A stretch of 64,000 bases of DNA, from contig CAJNDS010002734.1 of the NCBI GenBank assembly GCA_905221605.1, forward strand, positions 374,001 to 438,000, read 5' to 3'. The notes beneath the pieces were generated by a model. The model did no database searches and had not been told where the DNA came from. It was given only the letters and a program-made list of their open reading frames with translations. Below, one piece after another: positions 19,333 to 32,575 of the stretch (its first letter is position 1; every line of letters starts with the position of its first letter). The DNA is from Symbiodinium natans. Lineage: Eukaryota; Sar; Dinophyceae; Suessiales; Symbiodiniaceae. The position numbers and the translations under genes were made by a program.

Positions 19333-22300
19333 CAACTTGAAGATGACCAATGGCAACTGCTCAACATCGTGACATCAGCCTTTTTTTTTGAACCCCCACT
19401 CCTGACTAGCCAGCTGGGAAAGGACATCAGCCTAAACCCTAAACTAACCCGACCCCTAACCCCTAAACCCTAAACCCTACACCCCCCCCCCCCCCCCCCC
19501 ACAACAAAAAACATATATATATATATATAGAAGATGGGACCCAGATTCAACACGGCAAAGTGCGCTTCCACTGAGTGCCGGAGCATGGCGCGCAAAGTCA
19601 CTGCCGTCCCCTTCGCCCCGTTTGGGCACCTGCGGCTTTGGTTGGGGTTTAGGGTTTAGGGTTTAGGGTTTAGGGTTTAGGGTTTAGGGTTTAGGGTTTA
19701 GGGTTTAGGGTTTTTAGGGTTTAGGGTTTAGGGTTTAGGGTTTAGGGTTTAGGGTTTAGGGTTTAGGGTTTAGGGTTTAGGGTTTAGGGTTTAGGGTTTA
19801 GGGTTTAGGGTTTGGCACGCGCTCTCTGCAAGCAGTGCTCAGCGCTCCCTTTGCTTTCCGAGGGTTTAGGGTTTAGGGTTTAGGGTTTAGGGTTTAGGGT
19901 CTAGGGTTTACGGCCTAGGGTTTAGGGCTTAGGGTTTAGGGATTAGGGTTTAGGGCTTGGGGTTTCGGGTTTAGGGTTTAGTTTTTTTCCCCCGTTTTGG
20001 GGTTTGGGGCTTGGGCTTTAGGGTATGCAGGGCATCAGGGAACTGGGGTTTAGGGCGTTGGGGGGTTTACGGAAAAATAGGGCTTGGGTTTAGGGCCTTG
20101 GAAGGGGGGAGGGGGGGGGGTTAGGGTATATAGGGCATTAGGGTATAAAAGGCATTGGGGTACTAGGGTTTAGGGTTTTGCGGGTTTAGGGTCTTTGGGG
20201 CATTAGGGGACGCGGGCTCTGCAAGGTTTAGGGTGTGCTTGGCGGTTTAGGGCATAGGGTAGTAAGGGTATATTGGGGTTTGGGGTTTGCGTGTTAATGA
20301 ATTTAGGAGGAAGATGAGACAGGGTGTAGTGACGTGTGTCGTTCATGTACCCTCCTCTTCATGGGAGTGGGGAGTCACTGGAGTTGAGCCTTTGGGGAGG
20401 ATCTCATGACTCATGTCCCTACGTGAATGCCACCAAAGGGTCACACACACACACACACCCACACCCACACGCACACCCACAGCCACAGCCACAGGCACAG
20501 GCACACGCACACAGACATCTGTTCATAGCCACTTTACCTGACCTCAAGCCCTTGTCTTGTGCTCAGGCCCAAATCTATAGAAGCAACTCCTCCCCGGATC
20601 CGGACGTGCTTCTTACCGGCGTAGCTCCATCTGTCTAGCGTGACCCTAAACCCTAACCTTAAACCCTCACAGTTCACTGCGCAGCTGGCCTCGAGCTGCA
20701 GCGACAGCTCCACTTGAGCACCGGGCATGACCGCTTGCCCCAGTTCCCTCAGCGGCCACCAATCATTGACACCCCTAAACCCTAAACCCTAAACCCTAAA
20801 CCCTAAACCCTACACCCTAACCCTAAACCCTAAACCCTAAACCCTCAACCCTAAACCCTAAACCCCTCTTGAACCCGGAAGCTGGTCTCCTCTCCTCTCG
20901 AACCGGGAAGCTGATATTTTTTCCCGCCTGCCAAAATTGTTCTTCGGTTTTGGGAGTTTGGGGGGTTTAGGGTTTAGGGTTTAGGGTTTAGAGTTTAGGG
21001 TTTAGGGTTTAGGGTTTAGGGTTAGGGTCTTGCTGCCATAATTAGCAGCCTCACAAAAAGCCACACAGCTCGCAGCGTGGCCGCAATGGGCTTTACATGC
21101 GTCCGCAGTTGCCCAGCTCAGAAAGTCTGAATGCCAAGGGTTGCGTGGGTTTACCGTGGCATTCCTCGAAAAACATGTTCCTCAACCCTTTTTTAACACG
21201 GACCTCTGAAGCCTGTCCGGAGTCCCCTCAACCCTCAAACCCTAAACCCTACACCCTAAACAGACGAACCGAGCAAGGAGGTCCAGGCAGCCGTGGCCGT
21301 CGGCTGCCGCCCCGAAAAACTGAAGCACTCCGTGGTTGGAGCCCTGAGCACTTCGGGCCAACTCCATCGGCCGGGAAGACGATGGCCCCCAAAAACACGA
21401 TGACCCTTAGTCGAACCTTTAAGGGTTTAGGGTTTAAAACCCTGTTTTGGGAGCCACCCCAAAATCCGCGAAGCAAGGTGGCGAAGAATCAGCCAAACTT
21501 CCAAGGCTTCGGGGATAGCTGCAGGCCAACAGGCTTCCCACACAACTATGGCTTGGGGTTTAGCAGGGTTTTCAGCAGCTTTCAGCAGTTTGCGTTTCGG
21601 GCTTAGCAGCAAAGAACTTATTTCGCCAAACCCGGCACAGCCAGTACAACCAACAAGCAAGAACATCCGGCAACAACGCACAACAGAAACAAAGAAAAGG
21701 CTTCTGTGCTACGTGGGGCTGAGAGTGGGGCTAGGTCTTCAGGGGTGTCAGGTGGGTACAAGACATAGATCCCAAACCTACCTTGCGTCTTGCGTTGGCT
21801 GTCACTGGTGGGGGATTGGGGGGGAGGGGGACCTTGGAGGTTCATGGTACTTACTAACCAATCATAACTGTACGTCTAAGCCACTTATAAGCCCCCGAAG
21901 TGCCCGAATATGGTTTTAAGATGTTTTAAGTACAGTTATAAGTACAGTTAGATTTGGTTAACAAGGAACATGAACCTCCAAGTAGTGTCGAGACTTTGTA
22001 TACGGGGCGTTGAAGTTGATCGAAGGCTTGGCTTTGCTGGGGGACTGCGATAGATCCATCGACAAAGCATGCGTCCTGCAGCAAGTGTTGATATCAAAAC
22101 ATTCTGATGGCACAGCCTCCTCAATTGAAAAGGTCTGAGAGGGAAAACATGCTGGCTTTTTCAGGGTCAAGCTTCAGCGCTTAAAATCACTTTAAGGTGA
22201 AACAGTACGGCGAGACACTGCGGAAGTACGAACTCCGAGTCGTCAGCAGGAACCTCCATCCATCTGCCATCAGGCTGCCGACATCTATACAAGTTCAGTG

Positions 22301-22427
22301 GGCCGAACAAAGTCTACAACATGCTCCATACGTGTGTAGATGCGCTCAGCACACATGTGCATGCGATATTCTGCGGATTGTAAGTTTGCGTAAACTCGCC
22401 TGCCCCACCCCCCACCCCTTTTCCATC
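19333..22427. other. Noncoding region rich in telomere-type arrays
   Basis: Largest arrays: TTTAGGG at 19645-19813 (about 24 units), 19861-19990 and 20963-21025, CCCTAAA at 20771-20866. Degenerate G-rich variants fill 20000-20290. A CA-rich microsatellite lies at 20440-20515, a C-run at 19486-19500. The 169-codon frame at 21097-21606 contains telomere-derived residues (N-P-K-P-Y-T-L-N) and is doubtful. A family-A MITE sits at 21831-21984. Confidence 0.5.
21831..21984. mobile_element. Family A MITE, copy A1
   Basis: Ends CTTGGAGGTTCATGGTACTT and CATGAACCTCCAAGTA form an inverted repeat. The interior contains TAACTGTAC and GTACAGTTA palindromes. No clean target duplication identified. Confidence 0.75.
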
Positions 22428-23057
22428 TTATCCCAACGCGACCTTCAGAGTGAGGAAACTTGGGGTGTTGGAGTGGTTTCCGGGGTGGGTGGTGACCGGA
22501 GCTTTGGTCTTCACCCCTCTACTCCGAGGGCACAGCGACAGGGACCTGTTTGTAGGTGAATGGCCCGAGCCTGCCATTCCCCCTTTCACAGGAAACGGTG
22601 GTGAATGAGTGAGTCCCCGGAGCGCATGGGTCGCGTTGTGCACGTGGTATCCGTAGAGGGATCTGCGGAGAAGTGTGCCTGCTGCTTTAGCACGCGGCTG
22701 CGCATTGCCCAACGCAGAGGCGATGTTGTTTGCCTGGCCTAGTACCTTGAAGAGGGATCTTGGGGGGAAGCGCTGTTTTGCATGGGCCTCAGCGAGGATG
22801 GCACGCTGTCTTGCCTTTATGCCGGCTTTCCGGTGGCGGGCCTGCCTAGTTGTGGTTCCGTGCAAAATGGTGGACAAACCCTCTTGCTTAACCGGGCTTG
22901 CCGACCTCAGAGCGTTGTCTCGGGGTTGGGGCGCCTGCCGGACGTGAACTCCAAGTGGAGGGGGCAATGACGGTTGCGGAGCTCCCGAGGAATCCGGAAG
23001 GGAACAGCGCCAAAGGCACGGCTCCTGCGCGTGCGACCTCGTGCAGTGAGCCAGCAC
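22428..23057 (-). CDS. Possible coding region, 209 codons, unidentified
   Basis: A stop-free - strand stretch, one of the longest outside the LTR element and free of telomere repeats. Its central part is basic and Ala/Arg-rich (R-Q-A-R-H-R-K-A-G-I-K-A-R-Q-R-A) and looks more like protein than random translation. The track's apparent start is not necessarily real; exon borders are undetermined. A CACT microsatellite (about 23049-23085) lies at the upstream edge. Could still be chance. Confidence 0.3.
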   Translation of the reverse strand: MLAHCTRSHAQEPCLWRCSLPDSSGAPQPSLPPPLGVHVRQAPQPRDNALRSASPVKQEGLSTILHGTTTRQARHRKAGIKARQRAILAEAHAKQRFPPRSLFKVLGQANNIASALGNAQPRAKAAGTLLRRSLYGYHVHNATHALRGLTHSPPFPVKGGMAGSGHSPTNRSLSLCPRSRGVKTKAPVTTHPGNHSNTPSFLTLKVALG

Positions 23058-23436
23058 TCACTCACTCACTCACTCACTCACTCACTTGGAGTGGTTTCGA
23101 TGCGCCGTTTGTTCGGGCCCCTACTAGTAGGGGAAGGCTGTGTGGCTGCCTAAACCCTCAACCCGAAACCCCTGACACGGTGCACGCGATTGGCAGTTCA
23201 AGCACTGCCACTGCCGAGTGTTTTTTGTAGATGCAGAGCTGCAATGGCAGGATGGTTTTTCAGACTTCAGGATGTCTGGACGTCTACTAGCTAGGGTTTA
23301 GGGTTTAGGATTTAGGGTTAGGGTTTAGGGTTTAGGGCTTAGGGCTTAGGGTTTCGGGTTTAGGGCTTAGGGTTACCCTCCCTTAACTCCTACTGCACGC
23401 AACAGACGCGATCATCACTCCACGCAGCATAAGGGG

Positions 23437-23545
23437 GGGGGGGGTTCCGAAAATGGAGGTACCCTTTCTGTTGCTCTCTTTGAGGGGAGTCTATTCCATA
23501 TATTTTACTTGGGGTATAGAAGGGGTACCCCTATGTTGGGAAATA
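23437..23545. mobile_element. Family F-like element
   Basis: Shares GGGGTTCCGAAAATGG and GGGTACCC motifs with F1 and with segments at 47939-48075 and 56846-56912. Its left side is a G-run and the ends are poorly defined. Confidence 0.4.
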
Positions 23546-23771
23546 CCCACATGTGCCGGTCGCATGGACGTGATCATCGTTCGGGCATGGATTGCTCCGG
23601 GCATGGATATGGATGTCATCATCTACAAGTGCATGCCATCGAAAACACCGACTGCGTGTCGTGGCTTTCACGTGCAAGTATAGATGCAACTGGCCTGTGC
23701 CGCCTTGCACGTTTACACTCGTACGGAGCCTGTAATCTGAAGATTAAAACTGGGAAATTTGCATGAGTCAC

Positions 23772-23839
23772 CTACTAGTTGCTTAAGAACTACGCATAAT
23801 TTCTTGCTTGTTGGGGGTTCTTAAGCAAATAGTAGTCAC
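23772..23839 (-). mobile_element. Compact introner C3 with 4-bp duplication
   Basis: A 64-bp element (23772-23835) with ends CTACTAGTTGCTTAAGAAC and GTTCTTAAGCAAATAGTAG, near-perfect inverted repeats. TCAC at 23768-23771 recurs at 23836-23839 (GTGA on the - strand, giving a GT donor). Upstream - strand sequence (about 23840-23990) is coding-like (V-E-H-Q-P-Q-M-L-E-D-L-I-D-T), but the joined frame soon meets a stop, so intron status is unproven. Confidence 0.7.
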
Positions 23840-26800
23840 AATGTCAGGCAGACTTGCTCTCCGAATCCTTCTCCGTGTCTTTTCCATAGCAACGCACAGG
23901 AGTCTGTGAGCGAACAGCGCCGGGTGTCGATGAGGTCCTCCAGCATCTGGGGCTGATGCTCCACATCAGCGAGAAAACCTCTGCGGCTTCGACTTCCAGG
24001 GCTTACGGCCAAAGTTTAGGGTTTAGCGATTTTAGGCTCGTGACAAGAAGACGACAGCCCGAAACGTAACTGCTGTTTAGAACTGAGGCGGTTCAGCTTC
24101 TCCAGATGCCTCTCGTGCAATCGCCGCGTCGGCGGACGGTGGACGACCAAGCCAGGGGGCACCTATACTCCCCTTTCAACCTTAATAAAAATGACATGTT
24201 TAATATCCTCTTGGGTTTTATATAAACTGAAAAAATCATTCCCAAGGGGGATATAGGCACGGCGACAGGCATCCTCTCGAAATCCCATGACGAGTCCATC
24301 GCGTCGGTGATGCGTCTGCCGGGCGCTTTCGACACATCGGCAGCTTTGTTCTCTTCGTGGCAACGCTCAAGGATCGTCTTTGCTGCTGCCTCGTCCCGCA
24401 AGACTACTACTTCCGAAGTCGGCGCGGCCGTCGAGATATGGCAACCCATGGCGGCTTCGGCACGACTAGCTAAGGTTTCAGGGATTCGGGGGCTGGCAGG
24501 CTAAAGCCGAGCCAAAACTGTGCCAAGCTCACACTCTCCCCATGGTCGCAGACGTGATCCGAGCAGGCCAAAATACTTGGAGAGAGGTCCCTTTTGAAGC
24601 CATCCGGACGAGCCCTGTGCCTGGCATCAGCAGGCATGAACAGCTACTAAGCCATCGGCAGGCCCCACAAGCCCATCCCAGCACCGTGGATGAGCCTGCA
24701 AAAACCAGAGGCAGAAGCTTCGAACCGGTAGCTCTTCTTTCAATCACGGTCCTTTTTGCACATACATATATATATATATGTATAAATATACTAAAGCCCA
24801 CCGTTGTGGGAAGAACTGGAAAATATTGAGAAGGGCGGGCATAGATTTAAGACAAGTTTAAAAATCTCTGCCGAGCATCTTGAATCGTGAATCTTGGGTC
24901 CGACCCACATTCAACTGAACAAAATGAATAAGGACGGGGAAACACACACACATATGCATAAGTATATATATATACATGTACATATATACGTCAAACATAC
25001 ACATACACATACACATGCACATGCACATGCACATGCACATACTCATACATACAGACATACGCACATACATGCATGCATACATATAAACAGAAATCTTCCC
25101 CACCCGGGGGGTGTTTTCAGTCGCCCGTGTCCCGCAAGGCCCCCCCCCAGCCCACTCCCAGAGAGCCCTGGAGTGCCCACTTGCAGAGAAGTCGGCAGAA
25201 TTCCAAGGGTTTAGGGTTTAGGGTTTAGGGTTTAGGGTTTAGGGTTTAGGGTTTAGGGTTATGGAGTGGGTTAGAAGAATGAAGGAGGGAGTCTCGCTGA
25301 GTATCCCTGGAGTGCCCACCCTGAAAGATTCTCATGGAGAGACACAAGTCTGCAGCGCATCCGTAGTTACCTGTCTGAAAGCAGCTGGATGGCTCGCGCA
25401 TCAGATGGCTGCAGGGTGGGGGACGGTCGAAGCAAATCAAATATCTATGAAATGTATCTGCAAACATAAAAACACATATGCACATATATATGTTTTCCAT
25501 ATTATGTGCAATTATTATGTTTTCCATATCATGTGCAATTATTTAGATCGGGCCCGCGAAAGATGAGAGGGACCCATCAGGAACCACTCACATGCCCCAT
25601 GCCACGCCTTAGCCTGGTCGTTGGAGGCCAGGCGGCTGCACCCACATTGGCAAGGTTCAAGTTCGCTTGCAGGGCTACCTTGCGCAGGGGTCATGGCTTA
25701 GTGGGGGATCAGGGTTTAAGGATTTTTAGGTCACTCGCTCCACTTGCTTGCACTCAGCGAGGCAACAGAGAACGGCAGACCGCCATCGCGGCAGCCTGCT
25801 TGTTATTCAGCAAGCTCCTCGTGACGAAGATCTGCGCGAAGCGGAAAGTCTGGCGGCGCATTTTTTTTGCGGTTGAGGGTGCGGACCTACAGGTGCAACC
25901 TCTGCCGGTGCCTTGAGGCGTACGTTACTGGTAGCTCTTCATGGTCTACCCATGATTGTGCCCTCTACATGGGGTACATTCTGAGCTTTCTTGGGGTACG
26001 TCAAGTATAAGAGCCTGCATCAAACAGGAAGCGCAAAAGGAACTATTCTTCGGAGAGCCGTCATGTGCTACCCACCCTTCGCTTGGAACTATCATATGAG
26101 AGAATATGCTATCATATATCCTCTGATGTACTACAATATATTATATAATAACATGCTTGACGAAAGACTGTATGAACAACAGACGAAGCTACATATATAC
26201 ATATGTATATACACACTATGCGCTACATACTCCATACTGCTCTCCTTTCCTGCTATATCGTCTTTCTTTCAGGTTTTTTTATACAGTAACATGCAGCCAT
26301 GCACTTGCTTAATATCAGGGTTGAATCAAAGCATTCGGGGACGGGGATTGCAGCTAAGCTGGTTGTCCAAGGCAGAGGCCAGCCTTGTAATCCCCTCACC
26401 CAAATATGAAGTCCCCCCTCCCCCCCTCCCCCCCCCCACTTCCCCCTTATATACCCCCCCACTATAGTCAAATTCGAGTCTAGAAAGGGGGTAGGTAGTA
26501 TTAGGGGGTGGGGAGGGGGTATATTAGGTTATGAGTTAGGGTTTAGGGTTTAGGGTTTAGGGTTTAGGGTTTAGGGGTATAGAGGGCCTCAGTGACCTTG
26601 GGGAAGAAGCTCATGGCTTTGCCGAGGTCCGTCTGACACAAAGGCTGCAAGTGAGCATGCGGCAGGCATGGAGCGGCAAATCACCACTGACTAAATTAGG
26701 GTTTAGGGTTTAGGGTTTAGGGTTTAAGGTTTAGGGTTTAGGGTTTAGGGTTTAGGGTTTAGCCTCATGCTTAGTTTGCTCAGACGCTGCTACAAGTCGG

Positions 26801-28990
26801 CTCCGTCACTGCACTGCCCGAGCCGGCCTCAATTTTCCCGATGGCAGCCTTATCCTGTGGGTGCCGCTGACAGTACACCGCTCACGAGTCTCACATGGAT
26901 TGCGGTGCAATAACAATAACTACATTTTGGGATGTTCCCCCTTTATACTGACAGTCCTTAATGGGCATTATGATACGGGGTACGATTACCCCCAGAAGGA
27001 CTATTAGTATAATCGGGACTTTCGTGCACCCTATTACAATCCCTATTCATGAGCTGCGAGTATAAAGGGGGAACATCCCAAAACCCTAAACCCGAAACCC
27101 TATAGTCAAGTCCTGAGAAAGTGCCGGGTGCCAGAGCTCGACTTTGCAGACGCCTCTAGTCACCTGGCAGACAGGGCTCCATTCTATTCCTTAAAAAGTA
27201 GGAACCCTAAACCCTAAACCCTAAAACTACCCTCTACTACCCTAAAACCCTAAAGAGGTGCCTCAGCAGCCCACAGTCGCACCTGCTGTGATGCCTGGGA
27301 TCGGGTGCATCTTTGGGACAGTTTGGGACTTCCTGAATTCATATTCATGCACGACAAAACTCATGAAAAATGGCGCTGCTTTGCTGCGCCTACCCTTTTT
27401 TGACCCCGCGAGCTCTGCCGCGCAGCCTACCCTACACCCTAAACCCTTAAACCCCTAAACCCCGAAACCCCGAAACCCCCAAACCCCTAAACCCCTAAAC
27501 CCCTAAACCCCTAAACCCTAAACCCTAAACCCTAAACCCTAAACCCTAGTCGGTTGCCGCGTTGCCGGCTTTGACTGAGGCGTGGCGGTCGGTGGTGCTG
27601 GCGCTGCCGCCGGTGGCGGCGTTACGACGGGTGTCGTGGGTGCTGGCTCCTGAGCGACAGTGAGCTTTTGGGCTTAGGGTTTTGGTTTAGGGTTTAGGGT
27701 TTAGGGTTTAGGGTTTAGGGTTTAGGGTTTAGGGTTTAGGGTTTAGGGTTTAGGGTTTAGGGTTTAGGGTTTAGGGCTTAGGGTTTAGGGTTTAGGGTTT
27801 AGGGTTTCGGGTTTGGGGTTTGGGGTTTCGGGTTTCGGGTTTAGGGTTTAGGGTTTCGGGCTCAGGGCTTACGGCTTAGGGCTTAGGGTCTAGGAGGGTT
27901 TAGGATTCAGGGCTTCGGGGTTTCAACAGCGCGAGGCACGTAGGCGATGGCGCTGCCAGCGCAGAGAGGCGACGACGCAGCATGCAGGCGGGAAGGCCTG
28001 GGAGGGGTTAGGGTTTGGGGTTTAGGGTTTGGGGTTTAGGGTTTAGGGCTTAGGGATTAGGGTTCAGGGTTTAGGGTTTAGGGTTTAATGTCGTATCCTG
28101 ATTAGTCTGGACCCCTCCAATAATGAAAAGTAGTCCAAAAATTATTCAGGAGACAAAAATTCGATTGCCCCCCCACAATAAAGTAAAGTTTTTCGGGCAT
28201 GGGTTTCGGAAGAGAGAAAAAAAGAGAACAAGATGTTACCTGAGCTTAATTACCTAAGAGGAGAGGGAGAGGAAGAGGAGAGGGAAGAGGAGCGAAGAGG
28301 AAATGAAGAGGAGCCGGTGGGGGGGGCCCGGGGCCGAAAATTAGTTTGGGGGGGTCCCTTTTTTTGGTGACACTATTGCGGGGGTGGATTTAGTTTGGGG
28401 GGGGGGGGGGGCCCCCCCACACTAATCAGGATACCACATTATCCAAGATGCAATTTCAAAAATGCAACTTCATACATCTCAAAGGTGCCCAGCAGCGGCA
28501 ACATGCAACTGCCCGGGACTGGGCTTAAGTCACGCAATAGAGGAGTTATGAGGACTTCTTGTCGGCTGGTGCGGGTCGTTACGGTGTCATCTGCTGCTCT
28601 GGTGCATCACTATCCGCATCACCATCCCCATCATCAGCATCATCAGCAGCAGCCACAGCGACACCAGCAGCAAACCCAGCATCGTGAACCAGCAACACGA
28701 AATGCCCCTTCGGATCCCCTTATCATACGTACTTGTACTTCTGGAAGAAAATCACTCTTCAACAAGGTTGGGAACCCTAATAACCCTAAACCCTAAACCT
28801 CAAACCCTAAACCCTCCGCATCGGTTGCCATGCCACGGACGCGGGCTCGGGCGCAACGACGCTCGGCTCGGCGGGAGCTTCGGATCGGGCCTGAGCGTGT
28901 TGCAACACGCGGGTCGTTCGCTAAACCCTAAACCCTAAACCCTAAACCCTAAACCCTAAACCCTTAGGAAGGAGGGGTCCATTTACTCGA
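23840..28990. other. Mostly noncoding, possible unplaced exons
   Basis: TTTAGGG arrays at 25206-25260, 26536-26575, 26696-26763, 27671-27905 (largest here) and 28007-28089; CCCTAAA arrays at 27427-27549 and 28921-28963. AT/CA microsatellites at 24760-24790, 24940-25090 and 26130-26220. Purine-rich GAGGAA repeats at 28255-28320 and G-runs near 28320-28420. Coding-like fragments (e.g. 24093-24449 on the - strand) cannot be joined into a gene. Confidence 0.4.
26925..27083. mobile_element. Family B MITE, best-preserved copy B4
   Basis: A perfect 25-bp terminal inverted repeat: 26925-26949 begins TTTTGGGATGTTCCCCC and 27059-27083 is its exact reverse complement. The interior has CAGTCCTTA and AGGACTATTAGTATAA motifs. 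A CCCTAAA tract abuts the right end. Confidence 0.85.
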
Positions 28991-28999
28991 ACTGCATCG

Positions 29000-31260
29000 T
29001 GTCGCAAACGATTTGTAAGAGAGAATGTAGAACAATCGCCACACACCATCACACCATCTGAAGACCCCCCCGCTGCCAGCCTCTTCGGGCACAGGTTCCG
29101 CAGCTGTGGTGACATTGGCAGGCAGCACCTGCGTTGCGCATTTTATCAAGCCTGGAGTCTGTGACAACCCTTCCTGCTCGGGCTTCCAAAGCCTCGCACT
29201 TGAGTTGAGGCCTCTGTCCATTCCTATGTCAAGCGCGCACGAAAATCATCGCCCAGCGCTGCATTCCCTCTGCCACATATACCTCCTATCGAATCCGCTT
29301 GATGCGTGCTTGGGCACATCAGGTGATGCGGGATGAAGCGCTGAAAATGTAGCGTTGACCTGCGCAGCAGCCATAACTCGACAAAACCGTGCCAAATCCT
29401 GCAAGTCCATCATTTGTGCCAAATAACCGTTAAACCGCTTGCCTTGTCGTCGAGCATGGTCCACACTTTCTCCAGCGGTATGACCTTGCAGATTTGGCAG
29501 CTCAGGGTCAGCGCGATGCGTGGAAAGTCGGGTGCGTTTTGGTCGGAAATCAATCCGTATACATATATATGTATATGTGTGTGTACATATATATACACAC
29601 ATATATATATATGTATATATGGAGACAGCGACTTTTTGAGCGCCATCGGTAACCCGCGAAACGCACGAGTGTTCTAGAATGTAGGTGCGCAAACTGGCCG
29701 TGTTCCCTTTCCAGCCTTGGCTCTTTAAAAGAGGGGGCGGTCGGTCACTGCTAGTCTCAAGACTCAAGCCATGTTGCTTCTTCAGCCGCAAAAAACACTA
29801 CAAATTTTCCTAGCAGGCTTCGTGAGTGCTGGTACAGGAGCCCTACTTCACACCCGTGACTCTTCTATACAGAAACCCGTACAAAAACTCAGTGGAAAGT
29901 GGATTGATTTCATAAGTCCATTGTAGATCTACAAACTGTACGTACCTTTCTTTGAGGTCTAACTGATAGGGCGCAAGAATTGTGCGGATGTCCTTCATCT
30001 AATGAGACCAAACCGGGAATAGGGAGAACATGCAGCCTTTGCACCTGGGCTTCGGTACAGTTCAACAGAATCTTCACCTTCCACCCTCACCATTTCGCTC
30101 TCGTCGGCGTGACCTGCCTCGACTTGTTCGGGATCCATCGGCTCCCTTCTGCGAAGCTGGCTTATACTTTTTGTACGTGAACATTCCCGGAGTTCTTCAT
30201 CCTCAGACTCAAAGTCCTGCGCGGTAAAGAAGCTGGGGCATACCTCCGGCTTCCCTCGGTCATCGTCCAGCGCCAACAACGCTCACTATCCGAATGTGAG
30301 CGGTAGTAGGAGGTTTGCACAGGTGCGTCCATGGTCAAGATGGTTTATCCTTGGTGCCGTTTGACGCCGGGCTGCTTTTTGATGAGAGCAGACCTTTGCG
30401 TCACCAGCCGAACCACCACATCAAGCTCGACCCTCTCGGCGGTGGCCTCGCCCCATGGTGTCAGCCATAAAGGCCGCGGTCTCCCTGGTAGTCGGGAACC
30501 GATTCATCATCTTTCCTCTGCTTCGACACCCAAAAAAAAGGGTTCCCCAGCATCATGCTCCGCCAAGCAAACCGCAGCCAAGTCTGTGGTGTCCTTTTGG
30601 CTACCTCTTCTTCATTCCTTTGTAGGCCACGAATCTGGTCCTGTTGTAACCACCATTTCTTTTTCCCGAACCCCAAAACTCCAGAACATGGAGTTTCCCA
30701 TTTTGGGTAGTCAGGCAACAGCAGTCCATACCACTACAGGGAATGTCGGAGGTCGTCGGCCGGTGTTTTTTTGGCAGGCAGGCAGGACTTGCGTGCAGTT
30801 GCCGCAGCAAAGCTGCAAGCAGCTCAAACAAAGTGGTAGAATCCTGTTGTGCATTACATTCCACTTTTTGCAGAAATTGGGTTGCAGTATTTTGACACCC
30901 TTAGGTGGGGCCCCCCCTGATCGAGGATACCGCGCGCAGTCCTGATAACTCAGGCAAGATGCACCCCCTCCCCCCGTGTGACCTAAAACCTGCGAGATAT
31001 CAGCTCCCGAAATTCCACTCATAGTTCTCCGAAACGGAACTGCCATATAAGATACCCCAATACCCTACCCCCTTCTGTCGCCAACTCGAGGCCCCGGCAT
31101 CCATGGCAAATGCCATCGCCACTAAGGCCACCAGCGTGGAGAGAAGCAGCATACATCGAGTTTTCTGGGCGGCAGGAAGAGAACAAGAGCTCCGAAATCC
31201 AGACAACATGGCCTATTCTGCCTATTCTACCAGTTTGCTGCGAGCTCGCTGGGCGTATCA
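29000..31260 (-). other. Probable exons of an unresolved - strand gene
   Basis: Several - strand segments look coding. About 30038-30279 is acidic (A-Q-D-F-E-S-E-D-E-E-L) and ends at a good CAG|GTGCAAAG donor. About 30350-30475 reads E-R-V-E-L-D-V-V-V-R-L-V-T-Q-R. About 29246-29400 reads A-R-F-C-R-V-M-A-A-A-Q-V-N. An AT microsatellite at 29560-29620 would be intronic. I could not join these pieces with consistent phase, so this marks a likely gene region rather than a model. Confidence 0.3.
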
Positions 31261-31380
31261 CATGTTGCCACGGGGACTTTGCTCATCAGCGACTGGGAAG
31301 CTGACTGCTGAACTCGAAGATGACCTGCATTGGCGTCGCAGCACATAACACATCCAAGCCGAAGCATGAATTTGATGTTC

Positions 31381-32050
31381 CTAAACCCTAAACCCTAAAC
31401 CCTGAACCCTGAACCCTGAACCCTGTTGTAGAAATAAGCTTCCTACCGACAGGGGACTTGACACCCCAAGCGCCTGTTCACCTGCCGCTTCAGTTCCACG
31501 ACTTCTTGCCGCAGTTTGGCACCTGGGAAGGCTGGAAGAGAAACCACTGATGCTCCAATAGGGTTTAGGGTTTAGGGTTTGGGGTTTAGGGTTTGGGTCC
31601 TTCTTGCACCAGCAAGCCTCTGAAATAGCGGCATCTGCCACGACACGCTGCGATGCAATGGGTGGCTTCGTATTCAGAAGCCTAGCTTCAGTTTTGCCTT
31701 GCTACAGAACCCTAAACCCTAAACCCTAAACCCTAAACCCTAAACCCTAACCCTAAACCCTAAACCCTAAACCCTAAACCCTAAACCCTAAACCCTAAAC
31801 CCTAAACCCTAAGACGGATGTCGCACTATAAGGATGCCACTCTCGAGGACCTTCTCCTGCAGGTGCCGGCTGTGACGTTTGGACACTGTTGAAAATGTCG
31901 GCACCCCCTCAAGCCGAAACCCTCAACCGTCAACCCTGAACCCCAAACCCTAAACCCTGAACCCTGAACCCTGAACCCTGAACCCTAAACCCTAAACCCT
32001 AAACCCTCAACCCTCAACCCTCAACCCTCAACCCTAAACCCTAAACCCTA
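31381..32050. repeat. Telomere-type arrays, both orientations
   Basis: CCCTAAA with CCCTGAA variants at 31381-31424, TTTAGGG at 31560-31597, CCCTAAA at 31709-31811, and a variant-rich CCCTGAA/CCCTCAA/CCCTAAA tract at 31915-32050. Variants occur in runs, indicating local duplication of blocks rather than fresh telomerase addition. Confidence 0.9.
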
Positions 32051-32462
32051 CTCATCCGAACATGTTGCAAAAAGTGGTTCATGACTGGTTGCGTGTCCTT
32101 CTCTGAGCGCTTGAGTACCCGAGCCAGCTCCAGGGCTTTCTCCCGGGGCATGCCTGAATCATGGTCAGCTCTGAAAGCCTCATTACAGGGCTTCGGGTTT
32201 AGGGTTTAGGGTCTAGGTTTTAGGGTTTAGGATGACCCAAACAGGGCCATATGGAGAACTGACCATATGAGGCCACAAACTCCAACAGGCAAACGCCCTT
32301 GATCGCACAAGACGGCTCCCCAGGACTAAGTCCGGATCTGTTCATGAGCTCGAACTGCCAGTCCTTGTGGCTGTAGGTTTTGTTAGGATTTTGGTAGGGT
32401 TTTGGGATTGGTCTAAGTGGGGGTATTATGGGTTTAAGGTTTAGGGTTTAGGGTCGAGGGCT

Positions 32463-32575
32463 ACTTGGAGGTTCATGGGTATTTATAAATGGGGGTATAG
32501 GGAGGATAACTATATTGATAACCTGGTTTAGGGCACTGAGAACCCCACTTGTGCAGTACCCATGAACTTTCAAGT
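32463..32575. mobile_element. Family A MITE, copy A2
   Basis: Ends ACTTGGAGGTTCATGGGTA and GTACCCATGAACTTTCAAGT are inverted repeats; the interior has the family's ATAACTATATTGATAACC core. Confidence 0.75.

Noticed and set aside
21097-21606. 169-codon + strand frame as a gene
   Set aside because: It runs through telomere-type repeats (translated as N-P-K-P and G-L-G-F-K), and long stop-free frames arise easily there.
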